The notes: generated by a model from the letters alone, not told the origin. Numbered from the stretch's first letter, positions 27,383-36,904 are shown. The stretch is 64,000 bases of DNA from Clostridium sp. DSM 17811 (GCF_018861905.1 NZ_JAHLDU010000013.1:1-64000); one strand, 5' to 3'. Made by a program: numbers and translations.

Positions 27383-27435
27383 AAGTTACTCACTTAACCG
27401 TAGGCTATAATAACCCTCGGTTAAGTGAGTAACTT
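27383..27435 (-). terminator. Intrinsic terminator after larB
   Basis: Perfect 18-bp stem (27383-27400 with 27418-27435), followed on the minus strand by TTTTTTTGTTAGG, 33 bases beyond the larB stop. Confidence 0.92.
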
Positions 27436-27467
27436 ATCTTTATACTTAGATAAATTCTAAATCTAAT

Positions 27468-28214
27468 TTATAACTTATTTATAATACTTGCTAAATATCC
27501 CGCTCCAAAACCATTGTCTATATTAACAACACTGACTCCACTAGAGCAGCTATTTAACATACTAAGTAGTGCAGCAAGCCCTTTAAAGCTAGCTCCGTAC
27601 CCTACACTTGTTGGAACAGCTATAACTGGTTTATCAACTAAGCCTCCAACAACGCTTGTTAGTGCTCCTTCCATCCCAGCCACAGTGATAATTACCTTAG
27701 CGCGCCTTATAACATCTAAATTATCAAAAAGCCTATGAATACCCGCTACACCTACATCATAAATTCTCTCAACTTTATTTCCAAAAATTTCAGCAGTAAC
27801 AGCGGCCTCTTCCGCAACAGGTATATCAGACGTTCCTCCTGTTACTAGTGCAATGTATGTACTCGAGGGTTCAACATCCTTTCTTCTAATTACAATTGTT
27901 CTTGCAAGTTCATTATACTGAGCATCACCACATATTTCTTTAACACCTTCATACATAACCCTGGTAGCCCTTGTGCCAAGAATGTTAATATCCTTAGTAA
28001 GCATTAGACTTACTATTCCTTTTATCTGCTTAACAGTTTTACCTTCACAATATATAACCTCTGGATACCCAACTCTAAGTTCTCTATGATTATCTATTTT
28101 TGCAAATCCTAAATCTGAATAAGACAGATCTTTTAACTTATCCATACCATCTTCAATAGATATATCACCATTTTTTATGTTTTTAAGAAAGTTCTCCATC
28201 TCTTTTGAATTCAT
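27468..28214 (-). CDS. larB: Nickel-pincer cofactor biosynthesis protein LarB
   Basis: LarB carboxylates and hydrolyses nicotinic acid adenine dinucleotide to start synthesis of the nickel-pincer nucleotide cofactor of lactate racemase and related enzymes. The C-terminal half has a PurE-like fold with [52 protein letters not shown] and the [11 protein letters not shown] ending, all standard for LarB. It is 248 residues long and follows larC by 55 bases on the same strand. Neither larA nor larE is present in the window. Confidence 0.94.
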   Translation of the reverse strand: MNSKEMENFLKNIKNGDISIEDGMDKLKDLSYSDLGFAKIDNHRELRVGYPEVIYCEGKTVKQIKGIVSLMLTKDINILGTRATRVMYEGVKEICGDAQYNELARTIVIRRKDVEPSSTYIALVTGGTSDIPVAEEAAVTAEIFGNKVERIYDVGVAGIHRLFDNLDVIRRAKVIITVAGMEGALTSVVGGLVDKPVIAVPTSVGYGASFKGLAALLSMLNSCSSGVSVVNIDNGFGAGYLASIINKL

Positions 28215-28269
28215 ATGTTACCCACCTTTTTAAATTTAAAGTCCCCTTATTTTATCCTTTAGTATAATA

Positions 28270-29580
28270 TTATATTTCATTTCTTAATTTCTCGTATACT
28301 TCGCTTATAGGTACCCCAGTACTTTTAGCTATTCTCTTACATTCTTCATATTCAAACTTGCTTTTTATTTTTTCACCTTTATAGTAAGATTCTTTTACGG
28401 TAACTTCGCCGTAACTAGTATTTACTTTAATAAACTCCCTTTTAAGTTTTATTTTATCTACTTTAAAACTTCTTACTCCAAGGGTAGTAGTTTCTCTAAA
28501 TAGTATTTCCTTCATCCTGGTAGTTTTATCTTCCTCACATAAAATACTTATTTTTACGCTTGGTCTCCCTTTTTTCATTATAATTGGAGTTATATATGCA
28601 TCCAAAGCACCCTCGTTAAAAACCATATCAATAATATACTCATATAACTCAGGATTCATATCATCTATATTACATTCAATTATTTGCTCAACTGTTTCAT
28701 CATCATATTCCTCGTTACTTACTTTATCTGCTTGCTCTACTAACATTACTCTTAATACATTAGGTATTTCAGTATCTCTGTTACCTATTCCATAACCAAT
28801 TTTATTTATAATAAAATTATTATCATCTTTAAATTCGCAGACGTTAGCTGCAAGAATTGCAGCTCCAGTAGGGGTTGTAGTTTCAAATGGTACTGCTCCA
28901 AGTTTTACTGGAATACCCTTCAAAATCTCAACAGTAGCAGGCGCTGGAACTGGTATAAGACCATGAGCACACTTAACGAACCCACCACCAAGTTCTACAG
29001 AAGAACTCATTATTTTATCAACATTTAAATAATTTAAACAAATAGCAGCTCCCACTATATCCACTATAGAATCTACCGCTCCTACCTCATGAAAATGGAT
29101 TTTATATAATGGTTTTCCATGAACCTTTGCCTCAGCTAGCGCAACCTTCATAAATATTTTCATACTTAATTCTTTAACTTTAGAACTTAACTCACTTAAA
29201 TTTATAATTTTCTCTATATCATTAAGATTTCTTTGATCCTTATGAATATGCTCAATACCTGCATGTACATGCTTATGAGCGCCTTCATTGTCATTGTGAA
29301 GCTGTTCATGATTATGTTCACCATGAGCATCATCATGATGATGTAACTCAATAACTTCCTCATGAGAATGTTCATGGTTATGCTCTTGTAAAAGCACATC
29401 TACCTTGGTTCCCTCTATGCCTTTTCTAATATCCCTTGATACTTTTATTTCATATCCGTTTAAATTAAGTTTACTTAACTCATCTACTAAATATTTTTCA
29501 TCTATACCTAAATCTAGTAATGCCCCTAAATTCATATCCCCACTAATACCCGAAAAACAATCATAATAAAGTATTTTCAT
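28270..29580 (-). CDS. larC: Nickel-pincer cofactor biosynthesis protein LarC
   Basis: LarC is the CTP-dependent nickel cyclometallase that inserts Ni into the pincer cofactor. The N-terminus KILYYDCFSGISGDMNLGALLDLG and the HFHEVGAVDSIVDIVGAA motif are characteristic. Residues of about 66-115 form a long His-rich metal-binding stretch (HNHEHSHEEVIELHHHDD and on). LarC is a single continuous ORF here, not split by the programmed frameshift seen in Lactobacillus plantarum larC1/larC2. The ATG at 29580 has GGAG about 9 bases upstream and is preferred to 29595. It is operonic with larB. Confidence 0.95.
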   Translation of the reverse strand: MKILYYDCFSGISGDMNLGALLDLGIDEKYLVDELSKLNLNGYEIKVSRDIRKGIEGTKVDVLLQEHNHEHSHEEVIELHHHDDAHGEHNHEQLHNDNEGAHKHVHAGIEHIHKDQRNLNDIEKIINLSELSSKVKELSMKIFMKVALAEAKVHGKPLYKIHFHEVGAVDSIVDIVGAAICLNYLNVDKIMSSSVELGGGFVKCAHGLIPVPAPATVEILKGIPVKLGAVPFETTTPTGAAILAANVCEFKDDNNFIINKIGYGIGNRDTEIPNVLRVMLVEQADKVSNEEYDDETVEQIIECNIDDMNPELYEYIIDMVFNEGALDAYITPIIMKKGRPSVKISILCEEDKTTRMKEILFRETTTLGVRSFKVDKIKLKREFIKVNTSYGEVTVKESYYKGEKIKSKFEYEECKRIAKSTGVPISEVYEKLRNEI

Positions 29581-29671
29581 TCTAACCCACTCCATTTCTT
29601 TTATATTTATTACATTGTACCAAATAAGTAAATAATATAGGATGAATTTTTCTTTAAAATAAAAGAAAAGA

Positions 29672-29696
29672 AGAAAATTGTCTTTTACAATTTTCT
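29672..29696 (-). terminator. Intrinsic terminator
   Basis: 10-bp stem AGAAAATTGT/ACAATTTTCT with a 5-base loop and a TTTTCTTTTATTTTA tail on the minus strand, after the glycosyltransferase gene. Confidence 0.75.
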
Positions 29697-29709
29697 CCCC
29701 ATAAATTAA

Positions 29710-30894
29710 TTATGTCACTTTTTGATTTTGTAACATACAGCTTTGTTTTTCAACTTCCATATAAATTTTCTCAACATTTTCACCAAAACACTTAGAAGAT
29801 AATGGTTCTATTCCATCATAAGCATTTTTCACCATTGAATCATGTTCCTCTTTATTAATTAAAACTTCAGACAATATTTTGGCTAAGTCTTCATCTTTAT
29901 AAAAAACTCTTCCATTAATTCTATCTTTGATTATACCATCCAAGTTCTTATCGTACTTAGCTACAACAGGAATTTGTGCCGCCATAGCTTCTGCAAAAGT
30001 TAATCCTTGTGTCTCTGTAAGAGATGCACCTACAAACACATCGCCCATCTGATAATACTTTCCAATTTCTGACCAAGGTTTTTCACCAGCAAATACTACA
30101 GATTTCTCAATGCCTAAATGTTTAGCTAACGTTTCTAAATTTTCACGCTCTGGTCCATCACCAACAAGAAGCAATTTACAATTTGGTATTTTTCGAATTA
30201 GTTCATTCATACTATTTATAATTACATCTATACTTTTTTCCTTGGCTATACGCCCAATATATAATACAACTGGTTGGGTTTCATTTATTCCAAAAGATTT
30301 TTTTTCATCGTTAATAAGTTCTTCATCAAAATTACTTTTTCTGAAGGGTTCTATATTAACTCCTGTAGGTATTACATCTATATGTCTTCTTAACCCATAC
30401 TGCTGCAATGCATCTTTCACCTTTTGGGTAGGTACTATTATAGCACTGCAATCTCTACAATATAACTTACTTACCTTTTTCGCGAATTGTGATGCAGGCT
30501 TAAGCATTATACCACTAGATACATAATGGATATAATCTTCATACATTGTATGATAGGTGTGAACTACAGGAATACCTAATCTTCTAGCAACTATTCTCCC
30601 AAAGATACCTATACTAAATTCTGTTTGTGTATGTATTATATCTAAGTCTAGTTTTTTTATCTTGTTCATAATTTTATGTGAATATATTATCCCCACCCTT
30701 TGAGAAGGTAAAAGAAAGAATGGCAAACTAGGTAATCTTATTATACCTTCTTTTTCCTCTACATCAGGGTGTGTAACTGTAACAATAGTTACGCTATGTC
30801 CAAGTCTAATTAATTCATTTCTTAGTATCATAGTAGAAGTAACCACTCCACTTACTTGCGGATAATAAGCATCAGTAAAAATTCCAATATTCAT
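29710..30894 (-). CDS. Family-4 glycosyltransferase, 1,2-diacylglycerol 3-glucosyltransferase-like
   Basis: GT4 enzyme of 394 residues. MNIGIFTDAYYPQVSGVVTS, HTQTEFSIGIFGR and HTYHTMYEDYIHYVSSG match the monoglucosyl-diacylglycerol synthase subgroup that makes the glycolipid anchor for lipoteichoic acids. The nucleotide-sugar domain has YIGRIAKEKSIDVII and LTETQGLTFAEAMAAQIPVVA. AGGGGA precedes the ATG by about 6 bases. The next gene upstream (31090) is another GT4 of the glycolipid type, suggesting sequential sugar addition on diacylglycerol at the membrane. Confidence 0.85.
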   Translation of the reverse strand: MNIGIFTDAYYPQVSGVVTSTMILRNELIRLGHSVTIVTVTHPDVEEKEGIIRLPSLPFFLLPSQRVGIIYSHKIMNKIKKLDLDIIHTQTEFSIGIFGRIVARRLGIPVVHTYHTMYEDYIHYVSSGIMLKPASQFAKKVSKLYCRDCSAIIVPTQKVKDALQQYGLRRHIDVIPTGVNIEPFRKSNFDEELINDEKKSFGINETQPVVLYIGRIAKEKSIDVIINSMNELIRKIPNCKLLLVGDGPERENLETLAKHLGIEKSVVFAGEKPWSEIGKYYQMGDVFVGASLTETQGLTFAEAMAAQIPVVAKYDKNLDGIIKDRINGRVFYKDEDLAKILSEVLINKEEHDSMVKNAYDGIEPLSSKCFGENVEKIYMEVEKQSCMLQNQKVT

Positions 30895-31089
30895 AATCAG
30901 TCCCCTTTAATTACTATAATTCCCTTATGAAAATTCTTCATTTAATAAGCATTAATACTCTTGCTTATGCATTCATAAACGCAGAAAAATCAAAGATTAA
31001 CAGGAGTAAAAGGTAGTTAATTTCCATAATAGTATAGTAATAATTATATTAATACATGCGAAAAATAAAGCAAAAAACATTTTATTAAT

Positions 31090-32121
31090 TTACCTATCCT
31101 TTTTTAGCAATACTTTTTTATAAAAACTTTTCCACATACCAAGTACACTTTCTCTAGAATAAAAATTGTGACCACGAATAGCCTTTTTTTTAGCTTGTTC
31201 ATAATAATTCGAATCATTTTTTAATTTTTGTATAGCCTTCATGAAACCTTCATTATCGTGCTCTTTTAAGTAATAGTCAAATAATATATCTTCATAAAGT
31301 TCTAGATCTCTTAAAAGCACCGGAGTAGATGTATTCATTGCTTCAAGTATTGACATAGGAAAAAGCTCATTATATGATGGCATAAAAAGAAGATCCGATA
31401 CATTATATATATCATTCATCAAATCTCTATCAACTATTCCTGTGAATAAAATATTTTTAGGTGCAGTCTCCATTTTACTTTTTAATTCCTTATATCCATC
31501 GGTAATACCTCCAAAAGAAAATCCACCTGCCCAGATAAATTGTACATCCGGCATTTTTTTTGCGATGTCAATAAAATCAATGACACCTTTTCTGGTTTGT
31601 ATTTGACCAACTCCAAGCACAACAAACGCATCTCTATCAATTTTCAGTTTTTCCTTCGCTATATATTTCTTTTCAGTTGAAAAATCATAAAATTTTTCAG
31701 TTGAAACGAAGTTAGGAATATACGTAATTTTTTTTCTATCGATATTGTAAGCCTCAAGCCTTGGTATAAAATTAGGATTTACTGTAACTAAATAATCCAT
31801 TTTTTTATAAAAACTTATAATATATTTATAAAAAATCTTTTTTATTATATTAGGTAATTTAATACTTCCTTCAATAGTTTCTGGCAAAAAATGCACATAA
31901 CCCACTGTTACACCTTTTCTTTTAGCAAAATATATACTTAAATAATGCTTAAGGTCGATAGTATGATAATGCATTATATCGGTTCTTTCTTTTTTATTTA
32001 CCACAACTTTATATTCTTTATCTAATCCATTTCTGACTAAATCTACTTGTTCTAAGTAAGCTGATCCTACTCCTTGACCTTTTACTTTGTCTGCTGATGA
32101 CAGCATATTTATAGTAGGCAT
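31090..32121 (-). CDS. Family-4 glycosyltransferase, probable second glycolipid transferase
   Basis: GT4 enzyme of about 344 residues. Compared with typical GT4 proteins the N-terminus is short: PTINMLSSADKVKGQGVGSA, then MHYHTIDLKHYLSIYFAKRK and GYVHFLPETIEGSIKLP. This is like the CpoA/second-step glycosyl-glycolipid synthases of Gram-positive bacteria. The C-domain shows VGQIQTRKGVIDFIDIA and MPSYNELFPMSILEAMNTSTPVLLRD. The ATG at 32121 has GGAG 8 bases upstream. It is read leftward towards the glucosyl-diacylglycerol synthase-like gene 195 bases away. The exact sugar is not known. Confidence 0.8.
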   Translation of the reverse strand: MPTINMLSSADKVKGQGVGSAYLEQVDLVRNGLDKEYKVVVNKKERTDIMHYHTIDLKHYLSIYFAKRKGVTVGYVHFLPETIEGSIKLPNIIKKIFYKYIISFYKKMDYLVTVNPNFIPRLEAYNIDRKKITYIPNFVSTEKFYDFSTEKKYIAKEKLKIDRDAFVVLGVGQIQTRKGVIDFIDIAKKMPDVQFIWAGGFSFGGITDGYKELKSKMETAPKNILFTGIVDRDLMNDIYNVSDLLFMPSYNELFPMSILEAMNTSTPVLLRDLELYEDILFDYYLKEHDNEGFMKAIQKLKNDSNYYEQAKKKAIRGHNFYSRESVLGMWKSFYKKVLLKKDR

Positions 32122-32342
32122 AATAGTCACTCCAATCTAATTAACCTTGTTATTATATTATTGTACTCTATTTTTATTAAATATTGATTAATATTACCTT
32201 AAAAATTTCTTAAATTTTTTAAAAATGCTATAAATGCCCGTTAAAATAAGCATTTTCATTAATTTACCACTTATATTTAAATATAAAATACAGATACTAC
32301 TTTAGTAGCAATTTTAATAAAAAAGTGGAGGTAATAAATATT

Positions 32343-32549
32343 ATGAATACTGAAAATAAACAACTTGAAAGTAACAACTTAAAAGTAATTAAAGATCAGT
32401 TAGGATATGAATCATTGCTTAATAAAAAATTTAATGAATATGGTACACAATGCACTGATCAGAATTTGAAAAATCTTTGTACTGAAGCTAGTAATACACA
32501 TAAACAAAATTTTAATACATTAAAGACATACCTTGATTCTCATCAATAA
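32343..32549 (+). CDS. Small helical spore-coat-type protein upstream of CotF
   Basis: A 68-residue polar, helical protein (KDQLGYESLLNKKFNEYG, then CTEASNTHKQNFNTLKTYLD). The pattern resembles half of a four-helix, ferritin-like CotF/DUF bundle. GGAGG lies 11 bases before the ATG at 32343; the earlier in-frame GTG at 32325 has no ribosome site. It is followed 22 bases later by a CotF-family gene on the same strand, and both end at one strong terminator, so the two probably work together in the coat. No firm family assignment. Confidence 0.7.
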   Translation: MNTENKQLESNNLKVIKDQLGYESLLNKKFNEYGTQCTDQNLKNLCTEASNTHKQNFNTLKTYLDSHQ

Positions 32550-32571
32550 TATATAAATGGAGGGATATTAA

Positions 32572-32832
32572 ATGACTGAAAAAGAATTAATGCAAGACTT
32601 ACTTGCTTCTGAAAAACAAACTATTACAGCTTATAGTACAGGAATAACTGAATCTTCTTGTGCAAATTTAAGGAATACACTAATTGGTAATTTTAAAAAT
32701 GATCAAAACATTCAATATATGATATTTGATGCTATGAAACAAAAGGGATGGTATCCTACAAAGGATGCTCCCGATAATGAAGTTCAACAATTAAAAGATG
32801 AAGCCAACCAAATGTTAAGTGAATTAAAATAA
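32572..32832 (+). CDS. CotF family spore coat protein
   Basis: An 86-residue protein matching the CotF/YhcQ family: MTEKELMQDLLASEKQTITA, ITESSCANLRNTLIGN and the closing KQKGWYPTKDAP segment are the usual CotF blocks. It is a cytoplasmically made, mother-cell coat protein. GGAGGG lies 7 bases before the ATG. It is the second gene of a two-gene unit with the 68-residue protein and is followed by a strong terminator. Confidence 0.88.
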   Translation: MTEKELMQDLLASEKQTITAYSTGITESSCANLRNTLIGNFKNDQNIQYMIFDAMKQKGWYPTKDAPDNEVQQLKDEANQMLSELK

Positions 32833-32865
32833 TTATCTATAATATAATAATTTTTTATTAGATTG

Positions 32866-32905
32866 AAAAAACCTCTAACTATAATAACATGTTAGAGGTT
32901 TTTTT
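32866..32905. terminator. Bidirectional terminator
   Basis: Perfect 14-bp stem AAAAAACCTCTAAC/GTTAGAGGTTTTTT with an 11-base loop, between the cotF operon and the leftward CPBP protease gene. Confidence 0.93.
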
Positions 32906-32927
32906 ACAATTTTTTCAATTGCCATAT

Positions 32928-33770
32928 CTATACTTCTATAAATTGCTTGTATATCGAAGGTTTATTCTTTATTTTATTTTGTTTATATCCATCGCAAGCG
33001 ATAATTAAAAGTATTATCCCTACAAATGAGAATATGCAATGAATCTCTATAGCATACTCTCCACCTATTGATGAAAAGAATGAAGACAATGAAAGAGCAA
33101 GAAAATTATTTATAAAATGTGCAAATATGCTTAAATAAATTGACTTCTTATTTAAATATATAAATCCAAGAACTAATCCTAATAAAAAAGCATTTATGCC
33201 TTGGGGAATGTTCATATGAACTACTGCAAATAATAATGCAGATACTACAATCGCTATAGCTGGATTTGTTTTTTTAGACATTCCTTTTAATAAAATCCCT
33301 CTAAAAATAATTTCTTCATATATAGGTGCTACAATTATAACACTAATTATTGATATAATAGGTGATATAGGTAGTTCGTCCACCACCTCATTTATAAAAC
33401 TCGGCGTAGATATACCGCTTACCCAAAATATCAAACTGTTATCAAATATAAGTCGAAAGGATATAATCATAAGTGTTGCATACCCAAAACTTTTCCAATT
33501 CAGATGTGGTTTATGCTTTTCCTCATTTACTCTATTACTAAGCCATTTAAGTAAAACGATAATAACATAATATTTTACCAATACTCCAAAAATAAAAATT
33601 ACATAGGGCAATGTTTTTTCAAATCTCCCAGAGAATAAATTCGTAATCTCTATAGGCACCTGTCCAAATACCTCTAGTAAAATTGATAGAAACATTACAA
33701 ATAGAGCTTTAATAATTCCCATTTTTTTAATATTGATTGTTCCATTTTCTATGTTTTCTAAAAATTTCAT
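32928..33770 (-). CDS. CPBP family intramembrane metalloprotease
   Basis: Polytopic membrane protein (280 residues, about eight hydrophobic segments) of the CPBP/Rce1/Abi family. The active-site motifs are present: EEIIFRGILLKG (motif 1, EExxxR), VHMNIPQGINAFLLGLVLG (motif 2 His) and FAHFINNFLAL (motif 3 H). It may act in protein processing, bacteriocin self-immunity or envelope signalling; nothing in the context decides. It has a weak ribosome site (GAGAGTG). It ends at the shared terminator with cotF and is otherwise alone. Confidence 0.88.
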   Translation of the reverse strand: MKFLENIENGTINIKKMGIIKALFVMFLSILLEVFGQVPIEITNLFSGRFEKTLPYVIFIFGVLVKYYVIIVLLKWLSNRVNEEKHKPHLNWKSFGYATLMIISFRLIFDNSLIFWVSGISTPSFINEVVDELPISPIISIISVIIVAPIYEEIIFRGILLKGMSKKTNPAIAIVVSALLFAVVHMNIPQGINAFLLGLVLGFIYLNKKSIYLSIFAHFINNFLALSLSSFFSSIGGEYAIEIHCIFSFVGIILLIIACDGYKQNKIKNKPSIYKQFIEV

Positions 33771-34147
33771 TTAATCACACTCTCTAATTTTTTAAAATTT
33801 TCAACCGCTTTAATAGATTTTTTCTATATCACTTCCATTAATATTATTACATATACACCAATATTCTTTATACTCTATGCTTTATGATAATACTATATAT
33901 CTTTATTTTAATTAATATTTTTTTCATTTTATCTATATATAATTTACCTTTTCCTATAAATTCTAGACTATATTTTCTTATATACCTCATTATAACTTGA
34001 AATTATCCCAACTAATGTAAACCTCACCATCCTTTCTCCTATTGCAACCTAAAGTGTACCATATATTTTATAAAATGATGTTAACTCAATAAAAATTTTG
34101 CTATAAATACTACTATTATCTATTTATTTTTTTCTACAAAACAAAAA
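33771..34147. other. AT-rich intergenic region
   Basis: About 375 bases between the CPBP and CAP-domain genes. I see no ORF with a convincing ribosome site, no repeat and no structured element. Its very high AT content is compatible with promoters, but no confident -35/-10 pair stands out. Confidence 0.5.
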
Positions 34148-34196
34148 AATCTATGTTTCTATATATTGTGATTTACAATATATAAAAACACAGATT
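34148..34196 (-). terminator. Intrinsic terminator after the CAP-domain gene
   Basis: 22-base arms (34148-34169 and 34175-34196) pairing with two mismatches around a 5-base loop, followed by TTTTTTGTTTTG on the minus strand. Confidence 0.85.
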
Positions 34197-34209
34197 GATA
34201 TTAAATTAT

Positions 34210-34938
34210 TTATTTACCTATAAATTCTTGAGTCCAATAAATAGCTCCACTTTTATCTTTTGCTACTCCAACTCCAATATCAGTAAAATTCTTACTTAAA
34301 ATGTTAGCTTTGTGTCCTGGCGAATTCATCCAAGAAGTCATTACTGAAGCTGCTGTTTGCTGACCCATTGCAATATTTTCACCAGCTGCTTTATATGTAA
34401 TACCGAATTGTTTCATCATGTCAAAAGGTGAACCATATGTTGGTGATGTATGATCGAAATAGTTTTTAGCTACCATATCCTCCGACTTAGTTCTAGCTAC
34501 ATTTGAAAGCTTAACATTATCAGTTAAAGGAGCTAGGCCTTGTTTTGCTCTTTCCTGATTAACTAATGTTACTACTTCTTTCTCTAATTTGTTATTTGCT
34601 GTTGAAGTTGATGCTACTGGGGTTGTTGTTGCCTTTGTAGCAGTCGTCTTTGCAGGTGTCGCCTTCGTAGGAACTGCCTTTGCAGGAGTTACCTTTGTAG
34701 TCGCTGCTTTGGCAGGAGCAGTTTTTGTAGGTGCTGCCTTGCAAGGCGCCGCTACCTGAGCCTTAACTGCCACACCCTTTGGAACTGCAATCCCGTACTT
34801 AGCACATAATGCTTGTATACTCTCTACTGAGTTAACTTGTTTTACTGTACTACAATCTTGTGCGTACACTGTTGAACCTATTCCTGTTGTTGCTAAAATA
34901 CCTAAAGTTAATATTAATGCTCTTAAAGATTTCTTCAT
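34210..34938 (-). CDS. Secreted CAP/SCP-domain protein with K/T/P/A-rich linker
   Basis: A 242-residue exported protein: signal peptide (about 1-26, ending VYAQ), a short Cys-containing region, a low-complexity linker (about 68-115) of repeated APAKAxPTK-type units, and a C-terminal CAP domain (about 118-242) of the YkwD/SafA-associated bacterial type. The CAP motifs are VNQERAKQGLAPL, FDHTSPTYGSPFDMM, AGENIAMG and WMNSPGHKANIL, with the conserved His and Glu residues. The domain is common in spore and surface proteins of Clostridium; the biochemical role is unclear. A 9-bp inverted repeat ATACAAAG/CTTTGTAT lies in the leader at about 34964-34995. Confidence 0.9.
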   Translation of the reverse strand: MKKSLRALILTLGILATTGIGSTVYAQDCSTVKQVNSVESIQALCAKYGIAVPKGVAVKAQVAAPCKAAPTKTAPAKAATTKVTPAKAVPTKATPAKTTATKATTTPVASTSTANNKLEKEVVTLVNQERAKQGLAPLTDNVKLSNVARTKSEDMVAKNYFDHTSPTYGSPFDMMKQFGITYKAAGENIAMGQQTAASVMTSWMNSPGHKANILSKNFTDIGVGVAKDKSGAIYWTQEFIGK

Positions 34939-35150
34939 CTTTTGTACCTCACCCTCTAATTTTATTATACAAAGTATGCTTTTTTTCTTTGTATACCTAT
35001 ACTAACATCTAAATTAGCTTTGCGGTTTATTTATTGGTGGAAATTATGTAATATTATGTCGTAATTTCATATAATTACAGTTAAAAATGAATAACAAAGA
35101 TAACACAACATATAAAAGCTCTTATATACTGTATTACCCTTTTATAATTG

Positions 35151-35942
35151 TTAGTTTAAGATCCAGCTAAATGAACCTTTAAGATTACCAGTTGCTATAT
35201 TGCCAGATTGTTTTGGAGTTACTTTGTTATGATTTCTAAGAAATCCCCAGCCTTTATTGTTAGTAGCTGTGCATCCTGTAACTGTAATTAACCCACCACT
35301 TGAACCATTAGGTCCTAATTTAAAACCATTTCCATCTCCACTACCACCCGATCCACTATTAATTGCTTTACAGCCAATAAAAGTTATATTTGCACCGGCC
35401 GTATATGTATCATAGCCGTCATCACTATTGCTTGAAGCTGAACAATTTTTCAAAGTGATATCTTTTGCTCCATTTTTTATTCCAAAACCATCTGCACTTT
35501 CACCTGAGTTTACAGGATCATAATTGTTGTTTGATACGCATCCCTCTATAAGTATGTTTGAAACATTATTTTTAGCTTCAATACCAGCAAATTTGGCCTT
35601 TGTTACTGTGCAGTTTTTTAAAGTTTTACCTGAACAATCTTGTATGCTAATTCCTTGTCTTTGAGGACTATTAATAGTTATTCCTGTTATACTAGCGTTA
35701 GCTACTATAGCTATAGTATCATTGGGACAACCAGAAGCATCAATTACAACTTTATTAGCAATTATATCCTTTGTGACCTTTACACCTCTAGTAAGTTTGT
35801 AATTACCAGCTGGTATTGTTCCACCTTTTTCTAATAGTGTTGCAATATCAGTAGCCGCATTTGCTTTTAATGGTACACCTCCTATAGATATCGATGCAGT
35901 TAATGCCAAAACAGAGAGAATTGCAATTACTCGGTTCTTCAT
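35151..35942 (-). CDS. Secreted right-handed beta-helix protein, PL9 pectate-lyase-like
   Basis: A 263-residue exported protein with a signal peptide (about 1-30, ending ANA). The rest is a parallel beta-helix; the turns ADGFGIKNGAKDITLKNC, SSNSDDGYDTY and GDGNGFKLGPNG closely match the calcium-site region of family-9 polysaccharide lyases (Pel9A/PelL). It is much shorter than those enzymes, so it is a minimal or truncated-looking version. Substrate and even lyase activity are uncertain; a general beta-helix carbohydrate-binding protein is the alternative. AAGGAG lies 10 bases before the ATG. Confidence 0.78.
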   Translation of the reverse strand: MKNRVIAILSVLALTASISIGGVPLKANAATDIATLLEKGGTIPAGNYKLTRGVKVTKDIIANKVVIDASGCPNDTIAIVANASITGITINSPQRQGISIQDCSGKTLKNCTVTKAKFAGIEAKNNVSNILIEGCVSNNNYDPVNSGESADGFGIKNGAKDITLKNCSASSNSDDGYDTYTAGANITFIGCKAINSGSGGSGDGNGFKLGPNGSSGGLITVTGCTATNNKGWGFLRNHNKVTPKQSGNIATGNLKGSFSWILN

Positions 35943-36288
35943 TTAATACACACTCCTTAAATTTAATTATTTCAAGACCAAGTGTGGCTTTATAAAAAAT
36001 TTCATTAAAAAAACCATACTTAAATCATTGACTCATATGAACTCGTTTACAATTTGATTATACCTCCTTAAATGTTATAAATTCCATTGTAATAATAAAA
36101 TAACAGATTTCGATAACATACGACATATATAAGCCATTCTCAATATATTTTACAAATAATTAAAACTTAATAAGTTTACATTAATTACTTAATACCTAAT
36201 ATTTTTTATATAAAAGTTTAAATAAAATACGTTAATTACATTTATGGTGTTATTTATTACAATATTAAAAATACAAACATTTTTTTGA
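35943..36288. other. Divergent intergenic region between the beta-helix gene and agrB
   Basis: About 345 AT-rich bases holding the leader of the leftward beta-helix gene and the upstream region of agrB. No ORF with a ribosome site was found. I saw no clear AgrA direct repeats of the staphylococcal type. Confidence 0.5.
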
Positions 36289-36294
36289 TATAAT
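36286..36294 (+). promoter_or_regulatory. Candidate extended -10 of agrB
   Basis: TGATATAAT (TGn plus a perfect TATAAT at 36289-36294) lies 16 bases before the agrB ATG. No good -35 is visible, as is usual for extended -10 promoters. If used, the 5' leader would be only about 10 bases and would start at the ribosome site AGGTGAT. Confidence 0.4.
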
Positions 36295-36310
36295 GTAAGC
36301 AGGTGATCAG

Positions 36311-36904
36311 ATGGAAAATTTATCAATAAAATATGCCAACAAAATAAATAAATATACAAAAAAAAATGGTTTAGAATTTGAAAAAATGAGATTAGGTATT
36401 GAGATCTTTCTAATAAATGTCTCCAAGTTATTAATAGTAATTTCTATATCTTATATTCTTAATTTATTTTTTTTTACATTGATAATAATTTCTAGTTTTT
36501 GTTTCATAAGAAGAACTGCGTTTGGATTACATGCTATGAACAGTATTGTTTGTACAGTAGTTACTATTGCCGCTTTCGTAATCACCCCTTACATAAGTAA
36601 ATATATTATGTTAAACAATTATATGGTATTACTATTATTTACTATATCTATACTTATTTTATATAAATATGCACCCTCGGATACAGAAGCAAGACCTATT
36701 TTAGGTGAAAAACTTAGAAGAAACCTTAGGAGAGATTCTCTCTTATCAGGCTGTACGTTATCGTTATTAGCTTTGGTTATAGATAATGGAAATATTAAAA
36801 CGTTAATTACTTTAGGAACGTTAATGGAATGTATAAGTATACATCCTTTAATTTATAAAATTTGTGGTAGGAGGTATAAAAATTATGAAAAATATGAAAA
36901 CTAG
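36311..36904 (+). CDS. agrB: AgrB, processing protease/exporter of the autoinducer peptide
   Basis: Membrane cysteine endopeptidase that cleaves the C-terminal part of AgrD and closes the thiolactone ring. The 197-residue ORF has five to six hydrophobic segments and the family catalytic pair in RRTAFGLHAMNSIVC, His74 and Cys81, spaced exactly as His77 and Cys84 of S. aureus AgrB. The 3' end overlaps agrD by 20 bases, with the agrD ribosome site inside agrB, so the two are translationally coupled. AGGTGAT precedes the ATG by 3-9 bases. It is part of the agrB-agrD-agrC-agrA locus. Confidence 0.95.
   Translation: MENLSIKYANKINKYTKKNGLEFEKMRLGIEIFLINVSKLLIVISISYILNLFFFTLIIISSFCFIRRTAFGLHAMNSIVCTVVTIAAFVITPYISKYIMLNNYMVLLLFTISILILYKYAPSDTEARPILGEKLRRNLRRDSLLSGCTLSLLALVIDNGNIKTLITLGTLMECISIHPLIYKICGRRYKNYEKYEN

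Noticed and set aside
34964-34995. ATACAAAG/CTTTGTAT inverted repeat upstream of the CAP gene
   Set aside because: Only 8-9 bp and in an AT-rich leader; might be an operator, but the evidence is too weak to list as a finding.
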